A stretch of 11,668 nt of DNA from CAMLDH01 sp966250375 (GTDB lineage: Bacteria > Pseudomonadota > Gammaproteobacteria > Burkholderiales > Burkholderiaceae_D): contig CBINHE010000114.1 of the NCBI GenBank assembly GCA_966250375.1, forward strand, positions 1 to 11,668, in the 5' to 3' direction. Under the pieces are notes generated by a model, which saw nothing but the letters and a program-made list of their open reading frames with translations, made no database searches and was not told where the DNA came from. Position 1 is the stretch's first letter. Each line of letters opens with the position of its first letter. This document shows, piece after piece, positions 5,811 to 11,668 of the stretch. The translations under genes and the position numbers were made by a program.

Positions 5811-6806
5811 TTATTCGACCACACCCAATTTGCCGCTGTGACTACCCATATACCAGAGCCGCCCCTGCGCATCGACCACCATCTTGCGTATCCCTTCATT
5901 TTTGGACGGCAAGGCAAATACGCGGAATTTTTCGGTCGCCGGATCGAACAGTGCCACCGTATCGGTGCCGATCTCGTTCGCCCACACCTTGCCCGCACCA
6001 TCCACCGTCACCGCATACGGATGGCCTGACGGCCCAGCAGGCATGTCGACGTTCTTGATCACCTTCACACTCTTCGCATCGATATGCGTGAGCTTGCCGT
6101 CGCCATAACGCACTACCCACAGCGTATCGTCCGGCGCCGCTGCAATCCGGCGCGGCAGTGAACCGCGCCCCAGATCGAGCTCCATCACCTGTCCGCTGGT
6201 GGCATCGATGCGGCCGACGCGCTGCCCGCTAGCCTGACAAAACCAGACATTACCCGCCTGATCCATTGCCAGCCCGTAAGGCCCATCGCGTGTGGAAAAC
6301 TCGGTCATCTTCCGGGATGCGCGATCAAAGCGCGTCACCTTGTCAGCTGATTGATTGGTGAACCATAGCGCTTCATGGCCTTTGCGTTTATCGAAAATAA
6401 TCGTGTGCGGACTACCGCCAGACGGCACCTTGTGCGCGATCATCCGGCCCGGCTGGCCGTTGGTAAATGGAATTTCCAGCAGCGTACCATTGCCGTTGCC
6501 AGTCATCCACACCGTGCCATTTTCATCCACAACCAATCCGTGCGGCCTGGTTCCTGCAGGCAAATCCCATTCATCGAATTTTTGTGTTGCGGGATCGAAG
6601 CGTGCCAGCCGGTTGCCGTGCATTACGGCGATGTAGATCTTGCCGTCGGGCGCGACAGCCGGGTCGCGTGCGAACTTCGGGGTGGGTACCGGCCATTCGG
6701 AAACCTTGCCGGTGGGCTGCGAGATGCCGGGAGTCACGGTGTAATTGGAGCCGCCGGCGAGTGCGATGGCGGGCAGCATAGACAGCATCAACAGAATGGC
6801 TCGCAT
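5811..6806 (-). CDS. Secreted streptogramin-lyase-like beta-propeller
   Basis: This 331-aa protein has a Sec signal peptide (MRAILLMLSMLPAIALA, cleavage after A17) and is probably periplasmic. The mature part holds seven repeats ending in W/Y-hydrophobic blocks: IYIAVMHGNRLARFD, VWMTGNGNGTLLEI, LWFTNQSADKVTRFD, VWFCQASGQRVGRID, LWVVRYGDGKLTHID, VWANEIGTDTVALFD and LWYMGSHSGKLGVVE. This is a seven-bladed propeller of the virginiamycin B lyase / SMP-30 superfamily. GHPYAVTVDGAGKVWANE (about 261-278) is the region most like the lyase active site. I cannot confirm all catalytic residues, so antibiotic-lyase activity should not be assumed. Lactonase-like or structural roles are equally possible. 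Start ATG (6804-6806) has AAAGGAG 7 nt upstream. Confidence 0.85.
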   Translation of the reverse strand: MRAILLMLSMLPAIALAGGSNYTVTPGISQPTGKVSEWPVPTPKFARDPAVAPDGKIYIAVMHGNRLARFDPATQKFDEWDLPAGTRPHGLVVDENGTVWMTGNGNGTLLEIPFTNGQPGRMIAHKVPSGGSPHTIIFDKRKGHEALWFTNQSADKVTRFDRASRKMTEFSTRDGPYGLAMDQAGNVWFCQASGQRVGRIDATSGQVMELDLGRGSLPRRIAAAPDDTLWVVRYGDGKLTHIDAKSVKVIKNVDMPAGPSGHPYAVTVDGAGKVWANEIGTDTVALFDPATEKFRVFALPSKNEGIRKMVVDAQGRLWYMGSHSGKLGVVE

Positions 6807-7037
6807 GGTGCGCTCCTTTCTATGGGGGAGCGATTATTGTGCATCATGTGGATGCTATCTGCTGCCAGGATCAGCGCAGTTTTCTCATAGGGAAAAGAGT
6901 AGAACCTGCGCTCCGAGATAAGGAAGTTTCTGCGCAATTCCAGGTGCCGATGGGTAAGAACGACGGATGGTCCTGCCAGCAATGCCTTCTGCCAGGGGCG
7001 CATGCCTCACTCATGCCGTCTTTAACAAACTATCGAT
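6807..7037. other. Intergenic region between divergent genes
   Basis: No supported gene is seen. The region separates the minus-strand propeller gene from the Hrp box of the ADP-ribosyltransferase. A minus-strand frame (6788-7003) has no homology I recognise and overlaps the propeller start, so I leave it out. The small inverted repeat GCATC/GATGC at 6841-6855 is the only structure noted. Confidence 0.5.
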
Positions 7038-7065
7038 GGAACCGTTTTCTCACAAACACCACTTA
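7038..7065 (+). promoter_or_regulatory. Hrp box (HrpL-type sigma factor promoter)
   Basis: GGAACC (7038-7043), 15 bases, then CCACTTA (7059-7065) matches every fixed base of the known Hrp box GGAACC-N15/16-CCACNNA. The ECF sigma factor HrpL uses this box to transcribe type III secretion genes in group I Hrp systems. It points toward the ADP-ribosyltransferase gene and ends 45 nt before its ATG, a normal distance. I found no other full match in the window: the GGAACC at 2154 lacks the second half. A full match is expected by chance only about 0.01 times in a window this size, both strands and both spacings included. Confidence 0.8.
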
Positions 7066-7110
7066 TCTTATCTAGCTGTAGGACTTGCATCCCATTCACG
7101 AAACTGAAAC

Positions 7111-7962
7111 ATGTTTAACAATTGCCTTGTACCTTCTTCGCTGCCTCTTTTTTTTCGTCAAACACCTGCAATTCCGGCTCAGAACAGCAGCATCAATATC
7201 CGCACGCAAATGGATCAGGGGGGGAGTGGAAATATCGGTGACGAAAGGAGAAAACATCAAGCCACAACAAGGTTGTTTCAACAAAAAGGCTGGCTGCCAA
7301 AACCAAACATCACCATAAACCAGATACTCCGTATTGATAGAGACATTGGCAGCTTTCGTACTACTCCTGAAATTGAGAAAAAATATAACGATCAGCTTCA
7401 TCCCGATCTTAATGAGTGGCTTGAAAACAGACTCAAAGAGCGGATAGAGAAAGCCCCGGATTTAAGCAAAATTCCTGAAGCCAACTTGAAAGCGGTATTG
7501 GAATATACGATGGGATTTGGGGGGGTAAATTACCAACACATGAACACCGCTCTCCGAAATAGCAATAGAACAGAATTGGCTAAATACGAGCCGTATATTC
7601 TTAATTTGGCATCCGCTCTTAACCAACTCCCTGTATTCGAAGGGCCAGTGTATAGGAGCATAAAAGCATCCTATTCAAAGAGCATCGAAAGATATTTGGT
7701 AAATGAAACGATTATAGAAAATAGCTTTATCAGTACCACAACTGACAAAACGCGCGCATTTTCTGGAAACGTTCACTTTATTATTAACAATGGCGGACCG
7801 GATATCGGTTTGGTATCTTGTGCACCACATGAGAAGGAAGTTCTTATTTGTCCTGGAACGAAATTTCTCGTTACGGACATTCAGCATGGTGATGAAAACA
7901 ATTTACATGACGTATCCCCTGAAACAATGTCTCATTTAACCATCACATTAACTCGACTTTGA
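7111..7962 (+). CDS. Mono-ADP-ribosyltransferase, putative type III effector
   Basis: This 283-aa protein has the R-S-E class ADP-ribosyltransferase fold, which transfers ADP-ribose from NAD+ to a target protein, usually on arginine. Motifs: LKAVLEYTMGFGGVNYQHMN (126-145) with ALR at 147-149, then R182 in FEGPVYRSI. FISTTTD follows (206-212, the STT motif), then HEKEVLICPGTKFLV (240-254) with E241-x-E243 as the catalytic ExE. The order and spacing match exotoxin/effector ARTs such as the ExoS-AexT and HopU1 types. Residues 1-34 contain no acidic residue and are rich in Ser, Pro, Asn and Gln, as in secretion signals, but lack the aliphatic or Pro residue at position 3-4. GC is low: 23 of 60 bases in 7561-7620 against 36 of 60 in minD 3601-3660. 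The ATG at 7111 is the first start after an in-frame TGA; its ribosome binding site is weak. No chaperone or partner gene is adjacent. Confidence 0.87.
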   Translation: MFNNCLVPSSLPLFFRQTPAIPAQNSSINIRTQMDQGGSGNIGDERRKHQATTRLFQQKGWLPKPNITINQILRIDRDIGSFRTTPEIEKKYNDQLHPDLNEWLENRLKERIEKAPDLSKIPEANLKAVLEYTMGFGGVNYQHMNTALRNSNRTELAKYEPYILNLASALNQLPVFEGPVYRSIKASYSKSIERYLVNETIIENSFISTTTDKTRAFSGNVHFIINNGGPDIGLVSCAPHEKEVLICPGTKFLVTDIQHGDENNLHDVSPETMSHLTITLTRL

Positions 7963-8012
7963 CTATTGCAGTTTCATCTGCAAGGCCGTAACTCGTACCA
8001 AGTAGGGCGTCA

Positions 8013-8140
8013 ATAAGCGCAGCGCATTGCGCCGTATGCTGGGCTAAATTCCCCTGATGTCCAATGATCGTCGCGCATGGCGCCCTTGGGGGGCTATTTT
8101 ATTAGCTGAGTGAGCATGCGGCGCAATGCGCTACGCTTAT
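8013..8140. repeat. Long inverted repeat between convergent genes
   Basis: The 28-bp arms at 8013-8040 and 8113-8140 match at 26 of 28 positions as inverted copies. Each contains GCGCATTGCGCC. A GTAGG-CG block continues outside both arms (about 8002-8009 and 8141-8148, one mismatch). The 72-bp interior has no ORF. The element lies between the plus-strand ADP-ribosyltransferase (ending 7962) and the minus-strand SWIM gene (ending 8206), so it may act as a two-way terminator. It could also be a composite extragenic repeat pair that came with the foreign gene. Confidence 0.75.
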
Positions 8141-8205
8141 CGTCCTACAAATCTAAGTGCGAGCTTGCCAGAATTCTGCGTGTTGCCGGCACTATCCGAC
8201 CGGCG

Positions 8206-9975
8206 TCAATGGACCCGAATCACGCCATCCAGCAACTTGATGAAGTTGCGCTTCGGTTTGTATTGCACCCGCAGCTCCGCAAGGTATTCCCCAAACGCGA
8301 TGGCCTGTCCCTGCGCCTTCATCAATTTGCCCACCTTGCGAATCAGCGTGATGGCTTCTTCATAGGCTCTGTTGCTGGTTTGTTCCACAATATCCGGGAT
8401 CACCTTGCGGTAGAGCGCAATCGCATCGGTTGCACGTGTGGCTTCGAGTTTTTCTGCCAGCGCAATCAGCAAACTTTGCCGGCAAGTGCCTTGATGAACG
8501 GCGTGCCACGCCGCATCGAGATCGTTTTCCCATAAGGCGATCTCCGCTCTTGGCGATTGGTCCGGCATTGATGATTTCGGTTTCCAGCGGCTGATCACTT
8601 TAGCTTGGGCCGCGATAGCGGCGTCGATCCGTTGCAGTGCGCGCTGCCGCTGTTGCGGCCAGACTTTCAGCCGCGTCGCGACAGCGGACAGTTTCTTGTA
8701 GTGCTCCAGATGCGGCTGTTCCTCGAACTGAATCCAAGTGAGTTGTAATGCCTTGTCGTTACGTCCGCGATTCAGATAAATGCCAACCAGGAAGTCTCGC
8801 AGCCGGTTATCGGTCCGATCAGGAAACGCCTCCAAGCCACGCTCGGCCCAGTCGAGCGCTTTGTCTTGCTGGCCTGCGTTGCGATAGATTTCGGCAATCT
8901 GCAGATAATGGTAGGCGAGCGACAAATCACGGCTTTTGATGGCAACCAGTTCCTCGATATCGCCGGAAATATTGGCGAGGGTTTCCATGATGTGCGTGAT
9001 ACGCCAGCGGTTATCGTCGAATGTCGCACCGCTACGCGCTTCGGCGCGTAGCGGTTTCACCTTGCGCCATTCTGCTTCCGCCAATTCCCGAAAACGATTC
9101 AGCCCCTGCACATCCAGAACGTTTGCATAGGTACGCGCACTTCCGTAAAAAGTGTCGAACGGTAACGTCATCTCATAGCTGAACAGGCGCTCGGCGAGTT
9201 CTGTTGGGCCGGGCTTTGCCAGTTCGCATGCTTTCAGGTGCAATGTGCTCATGCGGTCCAATATTTCGCCAACTTCGCCATTGGAATCGTCGACCTGTTC
9301 AAGCGCCCGTTCGGTGCGCACAATTGCATATTCGGTTAGTTCAACCAGTGCGGCGACACTTTCTTGATTGAGTAATTCTTGCATCGAATCCACCACCTGA
9401 TCCAAGTTACCTGCAAAAGACGCGGCTTCGCGCCAGTCGATGAAATCATGGATCCGGGTAGCGCTATCGATTGCATCTCGATACGCTTTGATGGCGTTCT
9501 CCGGGCCAGCCAGGCGCTCGGCTTTCAGTAATAACGATTGGTAGAGCTGGTCGTCATTTGACGCGGCTTTTAACAGCAATTCGACGAGCGCCTCGGGTTG
9601 CTGCAGTAACAGGTAGTCGCGGATCGCTTGCAATGGGTCATGTCTTTCTCGTTTCTTCCCGGAGGAAGACCTCGATCCTTCTGGCTTCTCGTTTTTCTGC
9701 TCAAGCCATGCGAGGCCTGCCGCCACACAATGCTTGCAAAAATAGCCGTCGGCAGCGCGTGGACAAGTGCAGTCGTAGCCAAGGTTGCCATCATCAACCC
9801 ACAATTCGACGCGATAGTTTTCGGTGCCGGTAACGCGCGCAGTCAGCTTGGTGCCATCGTCGCTCAGATGACTGACGGCGTTAGCGTAAAAGTATTCTTC
9901 CCCCCGCTGAAAGGCGGCTGTTCCGGCAAGTTCTTCCAGCGATTTGCGGGAGAGTAATTTATCCAAGGTAGGCAT
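8206..9975 (-). CDS. SWIM zinc-finger protein with TPR-like repeats
   Basis: This 589-aa cytoplasmic protein has an N-terminal SWIM zinc finger. C69, C71, C80 and H82 in YDCTCPRAADGYFCKHCVA form CxCx8CxH, a DNA- or protein-binding module. Its preceding segment (about 15-65, GEEYFYANAVSHLSDDG) is the usual SWIM lead-in. After a charged linker (about 93-112), the rest is helical and rich in Leu, Ala and Glu, with TPR-like units such as LSLAYHYLQIAEIYRNAGQQ followed by DKALDWAERGLEAFPDR. Homologues occur in many proteobacteria as hypothetical proteins. No nuclease or ATPase motif is seen. Start ATG (9973-9975) gives MPTLDKLLSRKSLEELAG, without a strong ribosome binding site. It reads toward the inverted repeat at 8013-8140. 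Confidence 0.85.
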   Translation of the reverse strand: MPTLDKLLSRKSLEELAGTAAFQRGEEYFYANAVSHLSDDGTKLTARVTGTENYRVELWVDDGNLGYDCTCPRAADGYFCKHCVAAGLAWLEQKNEKPEGSRSSSGKKRERHDPLQAIRDYLLLQQPEALVELLLKAASNDDQLYQSLLLKAERLAGPENAIKAYRDAIDSATRIHDFIDWREAASFAGNLDQVVDSMQELLNQESVAALVELTEYAIVRTERALEQVDDSNGEVGEILDRMSTLHLKACELAKPGPTELAERLFSYEMTLPFDTFYGSARTYANVLDVQGLNRFRELAEAEWRKVKPLRAEARSGATFDDNRWRITHIMETLANISGDIEELVAIKSRDLSLAYHYLQIAEIYRNAGQQDKALDWAERGLEAFPDRTDNRLRDFLVGIYLNRGRNDKALQLTWIQFEEQPHLEHYKKLSAVATRLKVWPQQRQRALQRIDAAIAAQAKVISRWKPKSSMPDQSPRAEIALWENDLDAAWHAVHQGTCRQSLLIALAEKLEATRATDAIALYRKVIPDIVEQTSNRAYEEAITLIRKVGKLMKAQGQAIAFGEYLAELRVQYKPKRNFIKLLDGVIRVH

Positions 9976-10048
9976 GATGCAATGGTGGGCAACAAGATTG
10001 CAATCAATTCGATTACTGTAATTTTAAGCAAAATATGTGCTTGTTCAT

Positions 10049-10137
10049 TTCAATCAACGCCGGCTCAGTTTCTTTGTTTCGGGTTGCCGTTCCAGATGGA
10101 GGATGCCAAACGAACCTGGTATTCGCTTCAATCAACG
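10049..10137. repeat. Direct repeats TTCAATCAACG upstream of transglutaminase gene
   Basis: TTCAATCAACG occurs exactly at 10049-10059 and 10127-10137, 78 bp apart, in the 287-bp gap between the divergent SWIM and transglutaminase-like genes. They could be binding sites for a regulator, but two 11-mers are weak evidence. No gene is seen in the gap. Confidence 0.35.
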
Positions 10138-10152
10138 GCAACGCGTTAAAAT
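10122..10152 (+). promoter_or_regulatory. Possible promoter of the transglutaminase-metallopeptidase pair
   Basis: TAAAAT (10147-10152) is a fair -10 box, with GTT just before it, 110 bp ahead of the GTG start. The -35 side is poor: TTCGCT (10122-10127) at 19 bp or GCTTCA (10125-10130) at 16 bp. It is offered as the best candidate seen. Confidence 0.3.
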
Positions 10153-10262
10153 CGCGCCCTTGCAACACAAGTCGGCAGCGTGAAAAACGCCGCCAAAGCA
10201 TTCGATTCTGATACACCGCCGCCACCAGATGCTGTGGTTTTTGATAGAGAGGGAAACACCCC

Positions 10263-11060
10263 GTGTGGCTCCATACCAGTTGCAACCTTGCCTTCACGGT
10301 GAGCATTCCCACGCCGTTCATTCTGATGCTGCGTCCGCGCAGCGGCGCACAGCAGTGGGTGGCACGCGAAACCTATACATTGAAGCCGAGCGTGCCGGTG
10401 ACGGAGTTTACCGATAATTACGGCAACCTGTGCCAGCGTCTAATTGCACCGCCCGGCGAATTTTCCATCCGTACGTCGGCTGACGTGATGACCGCCGGCG
10501 TGATCGACGTGGCGCCTGGTGCGCCGTTTGACGAGGTGCAGACGCTGCCGGATTCGGTGCTGACGTATCTTTTGCCAAGTCGCTATTGCGAATCCGAGCA
10601 ATTCATCGATTTGGCCAACGATATCGTGAAAAATGTCACCCCGGGATACGATCAGGTGGCGTGCATCGTGGACTGGATTCGGCGCTCGGTACGCTTCGAT
10701 CCGGCGTCCAATCATTACCAGTTGTCCGCCATTGAGGTGAACCAGCGGCACGAGGGCGTGTGCCGCGATCTCGCGCATTTGGGCATCGCGTTGTGTCGCG
10801 GCCTGTGCATTCCGGCACGCATGGTAGTGGGCTATTTGCACGGGCTGCAGCCGATGGATTTTCATGCGTGGTTCGAAGCGTATGTGGGCGGGCGCTGGTA
10901 CACCTTCGATGCGACACAGGATTCACCGCGCGGCGGACGCGTTAATGTCGCATATGGACACGACGCGGCCAATGTCGCGATATTCAACCAGTTTGGTCCA
11001 GCGCTTAGTCCGACCGTGATGCAGGCGACTGTGGCGTTGCTGGATGCGGCGCCAGAATAA
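10263..11060 (+). CDS. Transglutaminase-like cysteine peptidase family protein
   Basis: This 265-aa protein has an N-terminal beta-domain typical of bacterial transglutaminase-like proteins (about 1-75: MWLHTSCNLAFTVSIPTPF to PPGEFSIRTSADV). The transglutaminase core follows. The catalytic triad is visible as C167 in HEGVCRDLAHLGIALCRG, H201 in MDFHAWFEAYVGGRW and D216 in YTFDATQDSPRGG. No signal peptide or membrane segment is seen, so it is probably cytoplasmic. Whether it hydrolyses or cross-links peptides is unknown. The start is taken as GTG 10263, with AGAGGG (10248-10253) 9 nt upstream; a second GTG at 10265 is out of frame. It is followed after 16 bp by a metallopeptidase gene in the same direction. 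Confidence 0.87.
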   Translation: MWLHTSCNLAFTVSIPTPFILMLRPRSGAQQWVARETYTLKPSVPVTEFTDNYGNLCQRLIAPPGEFSIRTSADVMTAGVIDVAPGAPFDEVQTLPDSVLTYLLPSRYCESEQFIDLANDIVKNVTPGYDQVACIVDWIRRSVRFDPASNHYQLSAIEVNQRHEGVCRDLAHLGIALCRGLCIPARMVVGYLHGLQPMDFHAWFEAYVGGRWYTFDATQDSPRGGRVNVAYGHDAANVAIFNQFGPALSPTVMQATVALLDAAPE

Positions 11061-11076
11061 AGATAGGTGGTACGCA

Positions 11077-11589
11077 ATGCAAGAGATGAAATACCTGGCG
11101 GGCTATTCTGAAGACCTGAAGAAACAGGTGCAGGGGCTTGTCACGCAAAACAAACTGGCGGATGTGCTGCTGACGAAGTATGAAGCAGCGCACGACATTC
11201 GGACCGACAAGGCGCTGTATCAGTATGTGTTGGACTTGAAAAGCAACTTCTTGCGTAACGCCGATCCGCTCAGCAAGGTAAGCTTCGATAACAAGATCCA
11301 TGTGATCAAGCATGCACTGGGGTCGCATACCTTCATCTCCAGAGTGCAAGGCAACAAGCTCAAGGCCAAGCACGAGATCAGGGTCGCATCGGTATTCAAG
11401 CATGTGCCGATCGAGTTCCTGAAAATGATCTCCGTGCATGAACTGGCGCACTTGAAAGAGAAAGAGCACAACAAGGCATTTTATAAATTATGCGAATACA
11501 TGGAGCCGAATTACCATCAGTTCGAATTTGATCTGAGGCTGTATTTGACATACATGGATTTGGCTGGAAATGCATTGTGGGAGCAATGA
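11077..11589 (+). CDS. YgjP/DUF45-type zinc metallopeptidase domain protein
   Basis: This 170-aa protein has the zinc motif ISVHELAHLKEKEHNKAFY: H121, E122 and H125 form HELAH, and H131 in KEHNKAF is the likely third ligand. The following CEYMEPNYHQFEFDLRLYL matches the end of the YgjP-like (DUF45, M48-related) domain. Upstream is a short helical region (1-60). The true substrate of this family is not established. Start ATG 11077 is preferred over the ATG at 11044, because AGGTGG (11065-11070) lies 6 nt before it and the earlier start would overlap the transglutaminase-like gene. It is probably co-transcribed with that gene. Confidence 0.86.
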   Translation: MQEMKYLAGYSEDLKKQVQGLVTQNKLADVLLTKYEAAHDIRTDKALYQYVLDLKSNFLRNADPLSKVSFDNKIHVIKHALGSHTFISRVQGNKLKAKHEIRVASVFKHVPIEFLKMISVHELAHLKEKEHNKAFYKLCEYMEPNYHQFEFDLRLYLTYMDLAGNALWEQ

Positions 11590-11614
11590 AATCCTTGCGA
11601 TTTTCATGACCGGC

Positions 11615-11644
11615 CCTAGGAGTCTGTCGGACTCAGGATTTTCG
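11615..11644. other. Hairpin near right edge, possible IS end or terminator
   Basis: GAGTC (11620-11624) and GACTC (11630-11634) form a 5-bp stem with loop TGTCG, flanked by CCT/AGG and followed by ATTTTC. It may be a weak terminator for the upstream metallopeptidase gene. The string GGAGTCTGTCGGACT also resembles insertion-sequence terminal repeats of the IS1182 type as I recall them. The window ends 24 bp later, so neither reading can be settled. Confidence 0.3.
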
Positions 11645-11668
11645 ATTTAAATGACAGCACGTCGGCAA

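Noticed and set aside
6788..7003. Minus-strand ORF of 71 aa upstream of the beta-propeller gene
   Set aside because: It overlaps the propeller start and its ribosome binding site, and has no recognisable motif.
7085..7318. TTG-started ORF overlapping the start of the ADP-ribosyltransferase
   Set aside because: Different frame, no motif, start only 1 nt after an AGGA; it looks like a shadow.
7966..7983. Hairpin TTGCAG/CTGCAA after the ADP-ribosyltransferase gene
   Set aside because: Only a 6-bp stem with no T-tract; too weak to call a terminator.
10013..10321. Minus-strand ORF of 102 aa between the SWIM and transglutaminase-like genes
   Set aside because: It overlaps the transglutaminase start, and no motif or ribosome binding site is seen.

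Overview
The window looks like chromosomal DNA from a betaproteobacterium, probably Burkholderiales. Evidence is the GC-rich coding DNA, an intact minC-minD-minE cluster with betaproteobacterial-looking proteins, and many short palindromic intergenic repeats. Family-level placement is a guess; Herbaspirillum or other Oxalobacteraceae-like bacteria would fit the Hrp-type promoter described below.

Layout. Bases 1-1626 hold one gene on the minus strand, an Sfp-type 4'-phosphopantetheinyl transferase (174-950). Related palindromic repeat modules lie on both sides of it, followed by a gene-poor stretch with an orphan intrinsic terminator. Bases 1627-4267 hold a LysM lipoprotein and the Min division-site system (minC, minD, minE), all on the plus strand. 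Bases 4268-4840 hold a coding remnant and a 156-bp MITE-like inverted-repeat element. Bases 4841-6806 hold a SAM-dependent methyltransferase (+) convergent with a secreted seven-bladed beta-propeller of the streptogramin-lyase type (-).

Bases 7038-7962 are the highlight. An AT-rich gene encodes an R-S-E class mono-ADP-ribosyltransferase with R, STT and ExE motifs. A full match to the Hrp box (GGAACC-N15-CCACTTA) starts 73 bp upstream of its start codon and points at it. Together these suggest a horizontally acquired type III secretion effector under HrpL control. A long inverted repeat follows (8013-8140).

Bases 8206-9975 encode a SWIM zinc-finger/TPR-like protein on the minus strand. Bases 10263-11589 encode a transglutaminase-like protein and a YgjP-type HELxH metallopeptidase, 16 bp apart and probably co-transcribed. 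The right edge has a hairpin that may be an insertion-sequence end.

How the genes work together: only minCDE form a clear functional unit. The others look like housekeeping or accessory singletons, with the ADP-ribosyltransferase as the foreign cargo. No tRNA, rRNA, CRISPR array, integrase or full transposase gene was seen.
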